Assembly (NCBI RefSeq): GCF_020509005.1
Contig: NC_063015.1
Span: 5,938,501-6,002,500 of the forward strand
Length of the DNA: 64,000 nucleotides
Direction of reading: 5' to 3'
DNA from: Fulvia fulva
Taxonomy: Eukaryota; Ascomycota; Dothideomycetes; Mycosphaerellales; Mycosphaerellaceae
Every line of letters begins with the position of its first letter. Positions within the stretch are counted from its first letter, which is position 1. Positions 1 through 10,750 of this stretch are shown here, one piece after another. The translations under genes and the position numbers were made by a program. The notes below the pieces were generated by a model, which saw only the letters and a list, made by a program, of their open reading frames with translations, had not been told where the DNA came from and searched no databases.

Positions 1-901
1 GCGATGGCGGTCGCCGTTGGTGTTTGTTGGAAGGTTGAGGTGAATTGTGCGACGGTGAGGGACGTCTCGAAGCCGAGATGAGAGAAAAGAAATACGCGAC
101 GCGTCCGATGTGTTATTGTGTTGGTCGACGAGTGACGCAACTTGATGAACAGAATCCCGACTTCGAACTTCCCTCACCGACTTCCGAGAATGGCTTAGCG
201 CAGGCTTCGGAGCATGTTTCTTGGCGTTTTGGTACAGGATCTGACAACGGTCTATGCACGATCATACTTCCTCCAGCACTTCTCAATCAAGCACCAATCA
301 TCAAAACAGTGCTATTAGAGGCCTCTGTCTTGCGTAATGTGTCAGAAACGCGTTGCCAACCCACATCCCTGGTTGATGCTAGGACTTGCAGCACGGCCGA
401 GCTAGACAATCCCACGTCGCCATAAAAGGATGCGACGGCTGCACAAGCTCAGATCAAGCTTCCGCTGGGTGCGCTTTGTTTTTGACGTGATGTAAATCGT
501 CCATGCCGGCATGTGACATGTGCACGATGTAGACCGCAGCGCTCGCATCATCAATCGAAACAACAAGGGGGAGTTACTTGCCTGCCGATCCGCGCTGTTC
601 GGCGCGTCGCTCGTTACGATCAAGCTCTGAAGCGTGATCTTTCTGTCGCCAGAGCTCAAAAGCGGCTGCGATCTTCCCATCTACAACAAACGTAATCTGT
701 CGACCGTCCTTACTCACAAAACTGCTTATTCAATTCATAAGAATCTCAACACAGGGTAGTATCAATACACAGTCGTTGCCTGCTGATCAATCGTTGATCA
801 GCCGCTGACCAGCCGCAACCTGAAACGACCAAGCCCGCACTAGTAGCTTTCACCCATATGACACGCGAAAACAGTCCCTTTGTCATCAAAAGTCATCAAA
901 C
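1..901. other. No supportable gene
   Basis: An open frame runs on the plus strand from about position 45 to 425, but it starts at TTG rather than ATG and has no recognisable domain. It could be the last exon of a gene lying left of the window. The rest, up to the tRNA, shows only short open frames on both strands. I see no repeat or RNA gene here. Confidence 0.4.
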
Positions 902-1005
902 GGTCGTTTAGTTCAGTGGTTAGAACATCAGCCCCCTTAGTATGGCGGGGGTGAGTTGGCGGAAAGGTAAAGCTGAAGACCTAGGTTCAATTCCTAGAAT
1001 GACCA
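902..1005 (+). tRNA. tRNA gene with atypical 32-nt insertion in the anticodon loop; isoacceptor unassigned
   Basis: A cloverleaf can be drawn: a 7-bp acceptor stem (902-908 with 998-1004, one G-T pair), discriminator A at 1005, a 4-bp D stem GTTC/GAAC, a perfect 5-bp anticodon stem TCAGC/GCTGA (928-932 with 972-976) and a 5-bp T stem CTAGG/CCTAG with loop TTCAATT. Internal Pol III A-box (TAGTTCAGTGG) and B-box (GGTTCAATTCC) motifs are present, and six Ts follow at 1009-1014. The anticodon loop is 39 nt instead of 7, so it carries an insert of about 32 nt that can itself pair CCCCC with GGGGG. The anticodon is not clear: CCT or CCC would follow from an insert after position 37, but the usual T33 is missing. 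It may be an intron-containing tRNA, a tRNA pseudogene or a nuclear copy of an organellar tRNA. Confidence 0.7.
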
Positions 1006-1008
1006 TTC

Positions 1009-1014
1009 TTTTTT
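1009..1014 (+). terminator. Pol III T-run terminator
   Basis: Six consecutive T residues begin four bases after the tRNA discriminator base, the expected place for RNA polymerase III termination. This supports a nuclear, transcribed tRNA gene rather than an organellar copy. Confidence 0.6.
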
Positions 1015-1667
1015 GCTGTTCCCAACGATTAGGGCACGTCTTGCAGTACACAGTATGCTCACACTTCTTGTATTGGTCGTTAGAGTCATTGGAGGTCGTT
1101 CAGATAGTGGATGGAATCGTTGCAGGCGTCATGCAGAGTGTTCCTATTGATATCGTCGTACTACTGTTTTGCTACATTTTCTGTCCTTTCGTCTGAGCAT
1201 TGCAGCTCGATTCAGTGCACACATCTCTCCAGCTCCCAGGCAAGCCTGGATTCCATCATATTGTTCGTGCGCGCTCCTACCCTCTCAGACTCGTGGATCT
1301 GCTATCCTGCATCAAGCGGCGTTGGACGTTTGCACGCTTCATCAAGACCATTGCAGCTTGTAAGACTTACCGGAGACATGCTCGCACGCATGAATCAGAC
1401 TGGGTTCCAGTGAATGCACCAATTTCATCGGATGATGCAGCTCGTGTCTTGGTCCGCCGCACTCAACTGAGACCTTTTCAAGCCGATCAGCTTCTGCCAC
1501 AACACATCAACCACAACACTACAAGTTGCCACTCACCAACGCAAGCACACAGCAACCACTTGCAGACCCCTTTGCACCACGCGATACCACCGCGCAACAG
1601 CCTCGAGCATCGACAACCACCAGCACAACCTCACCGCCGCCAGAACTCGACAGCATTACTCACCAAC

Positions 1668-2252
1668 ATGGACGCCAACGGCAACGTCGTGGTAGGCCTC
1701 TACCCCCAGCGCTCAAAAATGCGCGCCAACACTAACACTCTAAAGGACGGACAAAACATCACCTGGACCTGGGCCGTCCTCGACACCCGCAACCGCTCCG
1801 ACGCTCGCATCACCGCCTACCACGGCCCCGAGCTCAAAGACGCCACCCACCTCCGCCTGACCGCCTACCACGACGCCACCAAGCCCGAGTTGGGCATGAA
1901 CCACGTCCGCATCCACGGCATCACCGGCCCTGGCCCGCGCTTCGAGAACATCACGGTCGTCTGCCCCAAGCTGCGGGTCCTCTACGTGGTGTTGCGGATT
2001 GAGAATGCCAATTGGGTCGATTTGCCGGCTCCCGCGCTGGGCACTGCGCTGGATACATTCATTGGCAAGACGGCGGCGGCGGTGCCGGGGGTGGAGTTGT
2101 GGGTCACGATGGAGGATGCGGTGAGTTTGGGCAGGAGTGGAACTTGGGCGCTTGTGCAGGGGGCGCTTGTGCAGGGGGCGCAGAATCCGGTTGATGAGAC
2201 GGTGCACTGGGTTATGAGTGATAAGAGCAAGGTGGTGCAGGTGAGCACTTGA
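1668..2252 (+). CDS. Orphan protein, 194 aa
   Basis: The frame stays open upstream to 1200, but the ATG at 1668 lies after a CA-rich leader typical of fungal 5' UTRs and starts a compositionally normal protein, so I place the start there. No family is recognised. The middle part (about residues 35-130) alternates beta-like hydrophobic strands with polar turns; the C-terminal part carries a duplicated five-residue unit GALVQ made by a 15-bp direct repeat near 2153-2182. The last codons before TGA read CAG|GTGAGC, a good splice donor, so the gene could continue in a further exon. Directly downstream starts a degenerate tandem array. Confidence 0.55.
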   Translation: MDANGNVVVGLYPQRSKMRANTNTLKDGQNITWTWAVLDTRNRSDARITAYHGPELKDATHLRLTAYHDATKPELGMNHVRIHGITGPGPRFENITVVCPKLRVLYVVLRIENANWVDLPAPALGTALDTFIGKTAAAVPGVELWVTMEDAVSLGRSGTWALVQGALVQGAQNPVDETVHWVMSDKSKVVQVST

Positions 2253-2298
2253 GGGCGGAGGGGACGAGAAGAGAGGGCGTGGGAGGGAGGCGTGCCTC

Positions 2299-2490
2299 GG
2301 GCAGCTGGAGCTGGCAAGGACTCGGAGGGCGCTGCCCTCCATCCTATGCTGGAAGGCGCTGGAAGGTAACGGAAAGAGTGAGGTTATCTCGACGAACTCG
2401 GCTTGGGGAGAGCGCGGAATTTGGTGACAAGGCGAAGGCTGGGGCACGAGCGCTGTTGTCTCTGGAAGCTGGAGCTGGCAAGGACGACGA
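2299..2490 (+). repeat. Short direct repeat
   Basis: A block around 2307 (agctggagctggcaaggac followed by gagggcg and tgccctc) recurs about 164 bp later near 2471. It leads into the larger 245-bp array and is probably part of the same expanded region. Confidence 0.5.
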
Positions 2491-2542
2491 GGGCGTTGCC
2501 CTCACCTCTAGCCTTGCTGGTGTGCGGCTGAAGCAGAGTCTG

Positions 2543-3230
2543 CAGTCTCTGACCCAACGCACAATCTGGATCTGGTACCCGCGTTCTACAACAACTTCTC
2601 AACGGTACTTTGCCTGCCGGCTGCCTTCTCGCACGGCTACAGCACAAATCGACTCGATCCAAACTGGCGGCCTGGCCGGATTCCAAAGCCAGAGCCCAGA
2701 GTGTCTGATCTCGCTGAGGTGGGAACGACGGCAACCAGTGACCACATCCCCTCGACCTGAAAGCGTGTTAGCCAACAAGTTCAACTCCGCAGTCTCTGAC
2801 CCAACGCACAATCTGGATCTGGCACCCTCGTTCTGCAACGATTTCCTAACGGCACCGGCTTTCAGACTGCCTTCTGACACGGCTACAGCACAAATCGACT
2901 CGATCCAGGATGGCCTCTTGGATTTCCGAAGCCACAGCCCATAGTGGCTGGTCTTGCTGAGATGCAGAAGGACGGCAACCAGTGACTCCAGTCGTCTGGA
3001 ATGAAAGCCTGTCAGCCAACAAGATTGAGTCTGCAGTCACTGGCCCAACGCACAATCTAGATTTGATAGCCTCATTCTACAACAGTTTCTCAACAGCACT
3101 GTCTATCCTCTGCCTTCTCACAAGGCTACAGCGTGAATTAACCCCATCCGAGTTGAGAGAATCACCAGGTCCAAAGCCAGAGCCCCGAATCCGGGGCCTT
3201 GCCGAAATGCAGCACGAGGGCGACGAGCAG
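2543..3230 (+). repeat. Degenerate tandem repeat, about 245-bp unit, three copies
   Basis: The block beginning cagtctctgacccaacgc recurs at 2543, 2791 and 3033 (spacing 248 and 242 bp). Each copy has the same order of sub-blocks: an acaatctggatctgg segment, a ctacaac-aacttctcaac segment, a gccttctc-cacggctacagc segment and an agccagagccc segment. Copies 1 and 2 stay open in the plus frame; copy 3 is the most diverged. A related block lies in inverse orientation at 33.8-34.1 kb, inside the micro-exon region, so the array probably derives from an expanded coding segment. Confidence 0.75.
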
Positions 3231-3269
3231 CGCATCGCCAACGGAATGTTTTATCGCCGCTTCTTCAGA

Positions 3270-4110
3270 GCTCCGTGGGTGCCTGGCAACGAAACAGTCA
3301 ATTTGTCTGAAGCTGCCAACATGCCCCGATGCTTGCTTGGCGACACAACTGCACTGCATCACCGTCCAGTGCCTGGCAACGACACAGTTGACTGGTCTCA
3401 AGCATCCATCATCACTCGATACTCGATTGACGACACTCGACTGTACCACATTGCTTGCCGGTACCTGACAAAGACACAGGCAACTGATGTCGAGCTTCCG
3501 CCATCTCTCAATCCCCGCTTTACGACGGCAGCCTAGACGAAATCACGGACCTATGTCTGGCAAGGACACAGACTCTGGTCCCAACCTTCCATCATCCCTC
3601 AATGCCTGCTTGACGACACTCGCCCATTACACCGGTGATTGGTGCCCGACAGCGACACAGTCCCTCCAGCTTCGACCACCCCTACATCGCTTTCCGTCGC
3701 ATTCCAAATGTGCACGGTTGTTTTGGCGTCATGAACGTCCATTCCCTGGACAACGGAGTAGCGCCCACATCATCTAGCCTCAAGGTACCACCTTTCCGCA
3801 CTCGCATCACGAGACTCTCCTGTACTACAGAAAGCTTCAAAAGTCCTTCAATGCCCGCTAACAGCACTCATCCGTCCTACAATATGCCTCCATCATCTCT
3901 CAATACCTGCTGACAATACTCACCGCTAGTAGCTACCGCAGTTGCTTACCACTATCTTTCAGTATCTGCTGGAATTCACCCACCTGTACGACAACGCCGC
4001 CGTTCGTTGCACGCCGAACTTCTGAGACGGCATCGCCATTCAACGTGTCAGAACCTGCGAAAAGGTATGCGATGCTTAGCAATCCGACGACTGACCGTCA
4101 ATACATTCGA
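3270..4110 (+). repeat. Degenerate tandem repeat, about 90-bp unit, roughly seven copies
   Basis: A phrase of the type tgcctggcaacgacacag followed by tctcaagc-tccatcatc, ctcgatac and gacgacactcgac recurs near 3280, 3370, 3461, 3554, 3642 and then more weakly up to about 4100. Spacing is 88-92 bp, about 30 codons, but frames are interrupted in later copies. The same phrase occurs inverted at 33.84-33.95 kb. No protein function can be assigned. Confidence 0.7.
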
Positions 4111-4497
4111 TGCGCCTGACATTCACCCTATTGAGCGTTAACGGCACTTGCCTGTACCACAACACCCTTGTTCACGGCCTGTATATTAACCTATGAGCTG
4201 GCTTATATCAAGCACGGCGGTCCCCAGAGTCGAGACAGAAGGTGGGCAGTTTCCATTCCCCAAGAAGTGCAAGACTGCGCCGAACGATCTCACTTTGATT
4301 CACAAACCCAGGCAAAGGGAACAAGGACCCCCGTTCATAAATCACGCAACAGGAAGAAGAAGGGGACAAAGGATGATTTTGTGGTCAGCTACGAGACTGA
4401 TTATGTCCCAGCTCTGTTCAATACGGTCAGTGACACCCAGAAGCAAGCTCGCCCAACTCTACCAGCTCAGAAGGCCAACCACAGCCATCGTCACACT

Positions 4498-4656
4498 ATG
4501 GCCCACCATGGTATCGCTAAGAGCGAAGACGCTGCCGGCCAGAACATCAAGAACGTTCTCTCCAACTTTTCTGAGCGGTTCAACGACACTGCCGCTGCAC
4601 AAGTCGCCAATGAGAGCATCATCGTCGATACTTTCATGCTCCGTACGGGAGCATGA
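4498..4656 (+). CDS. Possible small orphan ORF, 52 aa
   Basis: ATG at 4498 has a fair context (CACTATGG) and opens a 52-codon frame with an amphipathic middle segment (residues 10-45). It ends in TGA at 4654-4656. Just before the stop the sequence GTACGG could act as a weak donor. Nothing similar is recognised; the call rests only on plausible composition. Confidence 0.25.
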   Translation: MAHHGIAKSEDAAGQNIKNVLSNFSERFNDTAAAQVANESIIVDTFMLRTGA

Positions 4657-5290
4657 CATTTTCTCATGCATCAGTCAGCGTTTGACCGCGCGTCACCTTG
4701 AATCTTCAATGCATGCTCAAAGGCGACTGCCCACGCTACGACGTCGCCGTGATGCGCATAGCTAGCATGAATATTTGAGGGCAAGTTTGTGGAAGGAATA
4801 AGCATCTCAAGTCTGAACTTGCGAGATTTGTGGTAAAACACTGTACTGTGCGATAACTACAGGGAGGGAAATCATGATGCTGCGTGGTCACTACCCTCCG
4901 GTCATCAGTAGAGTTGATTTCTGGCTGCATGTGAAAGACTCCCATTCCCTATCTCGGCAGGGACGTTCTTGCGATGATGCGGTATCCTCTTCCCTTGCTC
5001 CAAGAAAACAAAGAACTCTCAGTATGGCTCCAGGGAGGACTGTTGCGTAGGCTCCTTCAGGCGCCCTGCTGATAAGCATCCCGAAATTGGAAAAAACCCA
5101 CAGGTGAAGCCGTCTTTCGTACCCAGGAACGGATCCTCCTTAGACCTGGCCTGTCATAAGACGCTGGAAAGCTGCCGTCCGCGGAGTGTGTGTGTGTGCT
5201 GAGCCCAAAATGTCGAAAGAGCCCCTCTGGACTCTGCATAAGTTCCCCCAGGGGATCCAAAGCGGGGGCTTGAAAGAGCGTAGGCAGTGT
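4657..5290. other. Intergenic stretch with no supported gene
   Basis: Only short minus-strand frames are open here and none looks like a protein. A short TG run (about 5187-5199) is the only simple-sequence feature seen. Probably the downstream flank of the minus-strand gene that ends at 5291. Confidence 0.4.
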
Positions 5291-6225
5291 TCAGACTGGT
5301 CTGCGATCTTGCACATCTCGCTTTGAAGCCTTGTGAGTAGCTGTAGCGTATATAGGTATATATGTCGAAGCTGGCGGACAGGCGATGGAATCTGCTGATG
5401 TTGACGAAAATGCTGATGATGCTATTGCTGACGATGTTGCTTTTCCTCGCCTGAGGCCACGACGGCTTGTGCTACGAAAGCTACTCCTAGTCACTGCTGG
5501 AGTCGAGGACGTTGCCTTGCCGAGGTTGGCCATGCAAGTGTCTGCGACGTAGACGTTCGCGCCAAGGCTGGAGTCCTCCGCGACCGGATGAGCCATGTCA
5601 GTAATAGCGATGGCGACGTAGACCTTCTGACGCCACTTGAGATCCTTGATCTTACTAGTGACCTCGTTGATGGTGTTTTTGAACGCCTGTGACTGCAGCT
5701 CTTCCTTTATCAGCTCGTGGGTGAAGTTGAGCTGGAAGTAAATCTTTTTGGCGTTTGGGCACTCCTCCGGCAGCGCTTTGACGTTCTTGTTGCCGTGAAG
5801 ACCCAGCCATGGGAAGGTGTAGCCGCCTTTGCCATTATGGGCCATATCGCAGATGACAAAGGGGTACTTGATATGCTCGTAAGCACTTGGACCCCTCTTG
5901 CGGACGAAGCCTTTGCCGATGACCTGGGAGGATTCGAAGGTGGTATATCCGCTTCTCTCGCCGTTGTCTGCAGAGGTAGGAGAGTTACTAGTAGAGCTGC
6001 CACTCAAAGATCTATTGCCAGAGCCTGGAGTTGACGGATGAGAGCCAGCTCTGGCCGATGATGGTGTAACGCTGTTAGACGCCGACTTCCTCGAATCTGG
6101 CGTGAGAAGAGTCCTTGCGAGGAGGAGTCTTTGGACTGCCGTTGCCCTGTGCCTTCGAAGGTATCAGTAGATGTAGATCAAGCAAGTGTGGCATATCTTT
6201 TGCTTACGTTTCTGTTGGTAGCCAT
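5291..6225 (-). CDS. Orphan protein, two exons, with an apparent frameshift near 6080
   Basis: The main frame covers 5291-6007 and extends upstream to about 6085. A first exon of six codons starts at ATG 6225 (6208-6225) and ends in a consensus donor GTAAGC; the acceptor is at 6152 with a CTGATAC branch. Exon 2 then begins in a frame rich in G, S, P, K, which hits a stop at about 6075-6080, where a second frame takes over and runs through the conserved-looking body. Removing one base from a GGCG run would join the two. The body has an Ile/Val/Lys-rich segment around a KYPF...GKGGYTF...WLGLHG region and a Ser-rich C terminus. No family recognised. Real frameshift and sequence error are both possible. 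Confidence 0.5.
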
Positions 6226-6672
6226 TTTGTCGGCTGTGGAAATGTGATCCGGTTGATAAGGGTATTGAGATTCCTGATTTTGTTATTCGATTCTGAGCCA
6301 CCTGTGCAGGCTACGCTGTGGCCAAACATAGGTGGGGATGAGTTGTGTATAAGAGGCTGGAGAAGACAGGGTAGAGTTTCAGCAAGACGAATGAATGAAG
6401 ACATGGAGTATGCGTTCACCAGAGAAACTGCTTTGGCTTCCGCCTTTGAATGAGAATCCAGGTTTGCTGATATCCAGACAGCTGTTCGATGACAATGGTG
6501 TGGTGAATGACCTGGAATCTTTGTGACAGACGGATGCGGCTTGGTCCAGCGCCACAGCATACTCTCGCCCAACGACGCAGCGAAGAAGGTCTAGGTCCAA
6601 AGAAGGCAGCTTGGTATGGTTGCCGAATCTGCATTATCCATAGCTTGAAGCGATAACCTCTTCTCCAAGCGG

Positions 6673-7494
6673 TCACGCCAGATGCAACCATCTCAGCAGA
6701 CGTCTCGATCTCGACTGCGACACATTCGCGAGGCCTTGGCTGTAGGCATAGTAGCCCACCACAGTCTCGACAACAGCTCCCAAGAACGCTGCATGATCCT
6801 CGCGCATGACTCCCTTGCTTTCTCCTTCTCCTGCCACTTTCACTGCCGTCGCCGTAAGCTTCTTCACCAGTTTTCCCAATCTCATCTTCTTCTCATCCAT
6901 CTCCCGAAACGCCGCCACAATCGCCTCAAGCAACCCCGGTCCCTCCGCAGATCTTGCCACCCTTCCCAAAACATGACGCTTCTCAGGCTCCGTCACTCTC
7001 GGCATCCTGCTCAGCCAGTACGCCACAATGCTAGGCATCTCGTCGAAGGCCACTGCATGAATCGTGACCTTGATCCTCTTCTGCGCTTTTGTAGCGGTGG
7101 TGTAGTCGAACAAATCCAGTGCCTGCAGCGCCAACGATATCTCCCAAGCCTTCTCTTCTTCCGCCGCCGAATCGAACCAATGGCATCGGCATACTGGGCA
7201 GGTATTGCCGTGGCGGACGAAGCTCAACAAGCAGTGGGTGTGGAAGATATGCTTGCATCTATCGTTGTAGATGGGCCGGTCGCGGAGTGGTTGCGTTGGT
7301 GTGATGTTGCGCTGGCTGAAGGAGGTGGGCGCGGAGGAGAGGAGTGGTTCGAGGCATATTGTGCATTGCTTTTCTTCGCTAGTGCCGTCAACAGGTCTAC
7401 CTAGGTGCAAGCGAGTGTGTTGGTCGAGGAAGTCTTTTGCTGACACGGGGCCGTGTTGCATGATGCGGAGGAGAGTCTCTGGTATGTAGGCCAT
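6673..7494 (-). CDS. RING-H2 finger protein (probable E3 ubiquitin ligase), 273 aa
   Basis: The protein carries a C3H2C3-type RING near its N terminus: CTICLEP, then a 30-residue insert, then RCKHIFHTHC and CPVC, with all eight zinc ligands visible. Such domains bind E2 enzymes and direct ubiquitin transfer. The frame is open upstream to 7641, but the ATG at 7494 (start MAYIPETLL) precedes the conserved part and the longer N terminus looks like translated leader. The C-terminal 150 residues are helical and basic, without a recognised domain. No transmembrane segment is seen after the chosen start, so a soluble ligase is likely. Substrate unknown. Confidence 0.75.
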   Translation of the reverse strand: MAYIPETLLRIMQHGPVSAKDFLDQHTRLHLGRPVDGTSEEKQCTICLEPLLSSAPTSFSQRNITPTQPLRDRPIYNDRCKHIFHTHCLLSFVRHGNTCPVCRCHWFDSAAEEEKAWEISLALQALDLFDYTTATKAQKRIKVTIHAVAFDEMPSIVAYWLSRMPRVTEPEKRHVLGRVARSAEGPGLLEAIVAAFREMDEKKMRLGKLVKKLTATAVKVAGEGESKGVMREDHAAFLGAVVETVVGYYAYSQGLANVSQSRSRRLLRWLHLA

Positions 7495-7977
7495 GCTGGT
7501 GGTGTAGACGAGGGGGAGTAGAGGCGCTGGCTTGGGTCGTGAAGTAGAGACGGAAGCGAAGAGGAAGTAGCCACAACACACGACGCCGGGGAAGAATTCA
7601 CAGAAAAGTGAATTTGTGAAGAAGTATATCCGGCAAAGCACAACTTTACACGCTAGTGAAAGGCACGACAGGGGTCTGGCAACGCCTGCAAACGCCTAGT
7701 GCTATGCTACATATTAGATCCTTTATTCAGCTTCAAACGGCGGCAGCACGTCAGCGATGTCGAGATCTATAGACGTCGTCGAGGTATGCCTCGCTTCATG
7801 CAGCCATGTTCAAGTTGAAGACTAGATCTCAAGCTTCCCGAACAGAGACAACGTGGACATTGTGTGAATGCATAGCCATCGCACGTCGAGAGAGCTCCTG
7901 CTAGCAACTTCGCTTCACGTTTGACCAGCAGGGTGGAGCATTGTGGTAGCCTCTGGCTCTGTTGAAGACCAGCAAAC
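7495..7977. other. Intergenic stretch
   Basis: Divergent promoter region between the RING gene and the plus-strand orphan gene at 7978. Short overlapping frames on both strands show no protein-like pattern, and I see no repeat. Confidence 0.4.
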
Positions 7978-8869
7978 ATGGTGAGAGCAAGCTATATAGG
8001 AAGCGATGTCTACCTTGATGTACACATGACAGCAAGGAGGCGTGCACATACTGCCAAATACCTTAGTATATACACTCGGAGAGACCATTTGCTCCGGTAT
8101 ACTGCACGGGATGACGTTGCATCAGCGTGTAGAATCCCTGTCTACCAGCGGAAATCCTCGCACTTCTACCTCCATCCCACCAAGAACGCCGAATTGTTCG
8201 CACAAACTACGCGACACTTACAACAACAAGTCTACACCACAGTCGTAGTACTTCTCGAGCACGGCATCTTTTCATCGATTTGCCAGCATCTTGCCATTAA
8301 CCGCCAGTATCTTCCGAATTTTCCAGTAAGTCCAACCACGCTGATGCGGGAATGAGCATGATCCTGACAGTATCATCTAGACGATGAGGCCCAGCACGAA
8401 TACCCACGACGACAGCCACCCTTTCTGCCAGCTCTACTGCTTCAATGAGCAGGGCATCCTACAACAGATCCGCCGCGATGTCGACAAGGCTAGTATTTGC
8501 AGCGCCTCGGTGTACGTGAACAAGGAGCTGGAGGAGCAGAGACCCACACCACGTGGCGTAAAAGGTCCCAACGCTGTTCTCATCCCGAGTGATCGTTGGT
8601 GCGATGTTGTCGTTGCTCGAGGCATCATCGCCGGTAAGCCTCCACCCTACAACGTACGAAAGATACACGATGCACAATGCGCTGGGTATGAAGGTGCCGG
8701 ATATCTTCGAGATCATAGGGTACATACCAACCCTTCTAGACTGCAAAGTAGCGCGCGATCCTGGCTACCGCTACCCGAAGTACAGTGCTTATTATACGAC
8801 GACATAGGCGTTAGCGACGAGTATATGTTTGCGAGTTCGCCAAGAGGCACATTGCGGTGGGTCACGTGA
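7978..8869 (+). CDS. Orphan protein, two exons (7978-8325, 8381-8869)
   Basis: A clean intron at 8326-8380 has donor GTAAGT, branch CTGAC and acceptor TCTAG, and joins the two frames in phase 0. The result is about 278 aa. A second donor-like GTAAGC at 8634 may mark another intron; the sequence after it reads less like protein, so the 3' part is uncertain. No domain is recognised. A phrase in exon 1 (EHGIFSSICQHL) resembles a phrase coded near 4650, which may be chance. Confidence 0.4.
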
Positions 8870-9796
8870 CCCCAAAACTTGAAAGCTGACCAATCAGAGC
8901 GGGCGCCAAGGCTAGTCGAGGGCTGGTAATAGAGCTCCACTCCCTCCTCGCTGACGCCACCACCTACGCTCGAGTGTTCGCAAGCTCACACGTCGCTACG
9001 GTGGATGGCTAGCGCTCGTCGGTCGTTACGCTTAATAATCAGTGCCGTCCATGAAGGTACCGTACTGGTCACATCGAAGCCTTTAGTCCAGTGTCATCTT
9101 CGCGAAGCAGATGCTTGCTTGAGAGCGCTTCGAATCGCCGTGGCCTTCTACAGTATCGGCACAGTCTCTCGACGTTTCTCGTCCCTACGCTGCGGTCAAT
9201 ATGTTCGACGCATACTCATATATGCAGGGATCCCAAACATGCAACATCGATCGGCCCGAACATGCCGAAAGACTTCACCACTGACCCGAGATTTGGGTTT
9301 CAGCATCGTATCAAGTCCATCGAACATCCCAGCTCGGATATGTATTCCCCGTGGGGAGCAAGCTCACTTCCAAGTTTCTCGATCCAAAATGAGATGAGCC
9401 TCAACCACCAGCGTGCCGCCAGCTCAACCGAAACACGAAACGAGACATTCATCACACGACACATCGTCGATCATTACTATTCCGACGATTCGGTTGGTTT
9501 GGGGCATTTCGGCAGAGGTCTGCCACGGTGCCGAAGGATGGCAAGGCTGGCATGATGAGGTTGCCAACTCAATATGTGAGGCGTCTGCCAACCCAAGCGG
9601 CGAGGAACCATGATCATCACGTTTGCATTACTTGTGGAGCTGGAGCACATCCGTTTCATGTTGAGGTGTGTCCTCTTTTCCTCAAATTTTGGACCTGAAC
9701 CCAACATCTACTGACGAAAGTTCATTGTCAGCATTGTACAGCAAACACCATCGTCGCATTTTCAAGCGCAGAAGCATAGCACGCACTTCACTTACC
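8870..9796. other. Intergenic stretch with two weak overlapping plus-strand frames
   Basis: Frames at 9005-9397 and 9091-9555 overlap each other and neither shows domain, splice support or typical composition. The region ends with the leader of the RS-rich gene. Confidence 0.3.
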
Positions 9797-10750
9797 ATGG
9801 CTTACCACGATCCACTCGCAGCAAGACCGAAGACCGCCGAGCAAGCCAACGAGAAAGAACACAAAACCAACGCAGGAGTGATTCAAAAGCGAGGAAAACA
9901 ATCTGGCTATGTCCCATATCAAGACGCCGTCTACTACAACGATCACAACAGCTCCTCCGACTCCCCAGACTACAATTCCCGTGATCGAAGACGAGATGAT
10001 CATGGCTACCGAGAAGTCTACGAAACAGTGAGACGTCGTCGATTCAAGTCCGATGCAGGCCGTACTCCACGTCCCAGAGATGACGGAGACTACGAAGAGC
10101 AAGGACAATACCCACGAAGAAGCTCACACTACCCCGACCTCGACTTCCCAGGCGGAGGAAGAAGACGAAGAGGACACTCCGGCAACAGCAGCGACAGTCA
10201 AATTCATCACAGAACCCGAAGCCACACCCGCAGCCGAGATCGATACCGGGGAGACAGCAGAAGTCGAAGTCGAAGCCGAAGCCACGACCGCTCCTCCCGC
10301 CGCTCCCGAAGCATAAACTCCCGCCCCCAGTACCTCCCCCAACAAGACCCCCGCAAACCCTCCGAATCCTACACAATCCTCAAAGCCCTCAAATCCGCTG
10401 CCATGGCCGGCGGCGTCGAAGCCGTGCGCTGCCGCGCCGAACCCGGCCCTTGGAGCGGCCAAAAAGGCAAACGAATCGCCCTGGCAGCCGCCACGGGCAC
10501 CGCCATCGGCGCTCTGCGGAACGGACGGCTGGCGGCAAGTGGCAAGATGCCGTATGCTGATGCGGCGATGACGGGGTTTTATGCGATCGATTTTTTGAAG
10601 AGGGTCGCGAGACATACTGAGCATGGGAAGAATAGTTTGAAGGAGCAGAGGGATTGGTATGAGGGGAGGGATTGGGATGAGGAAGCGAGGGGACGATGGG
10701 GGGAGAGTGTGAGGGATAGGGTTAGGGGGAGGAGTGGGCAGCGGGGATGA
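9797..10750 (+). CDS. Arg/Ser-rich protein with hydrophobic C-terminal helix, 317 aa
   Basis: The start is the ATG at 9797; the frame is open 43 codons further upstream, but that part reads as leader. The N-terminal half is charged and disordered, with several RRR clusters and an RS-dipeptide tract at about residues 165-210 typical of nuclear speckle or fungal DUF3824-like low-complexity proteins. The C-terminal third begins with an Ala/Gly-rich helix (residues about 245-285: AAATGTAIGALRN) and ends in a charged segment. The RS tract suggests phosphorylation by SR kinases, an inference only. Codon use changes to very G-rich towards the 3' end. Confidence 0.6.
   Translation: MAYHDPLAARPKTAEQANEKEHKTNAGVIQKRGKQSGYVPYQDAVYYNDHNSSSDSPDYNSRDRRRDDHGYREVYETVRRRRFKSDAGRTPRPRDDGDYEEQGQYPRRSSHYPDLDFPGGGRRRRGHSGNSSDSQIHHRTRSHTRSRDRYRGDSRSRSRSRSHDRSSRRSRSINSRPQYLPQQDPRKPSESYTILKALKSAAMAGGVEAVRCRAEPGPWSGQKGKRIALAAATGTAIGALRNGRLAASGKMPYADAAMTGFYAIDFLKRVARHTEHGKNSLKEQRDWYEGRDWDEEARGRWGESVRDRVRGRSGQRG

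Noticed and set aside
902..1005. Suppressor tRNA for UAG
   Set aside because: No CTA can be placed at anticodon positions 34-36 in any folding I tried.
9005..9555. Overlapping plus-strand ORFs as a gene
   Set aside because: Two frames compete over the same DNA, and neither has domain, splice or composition support.
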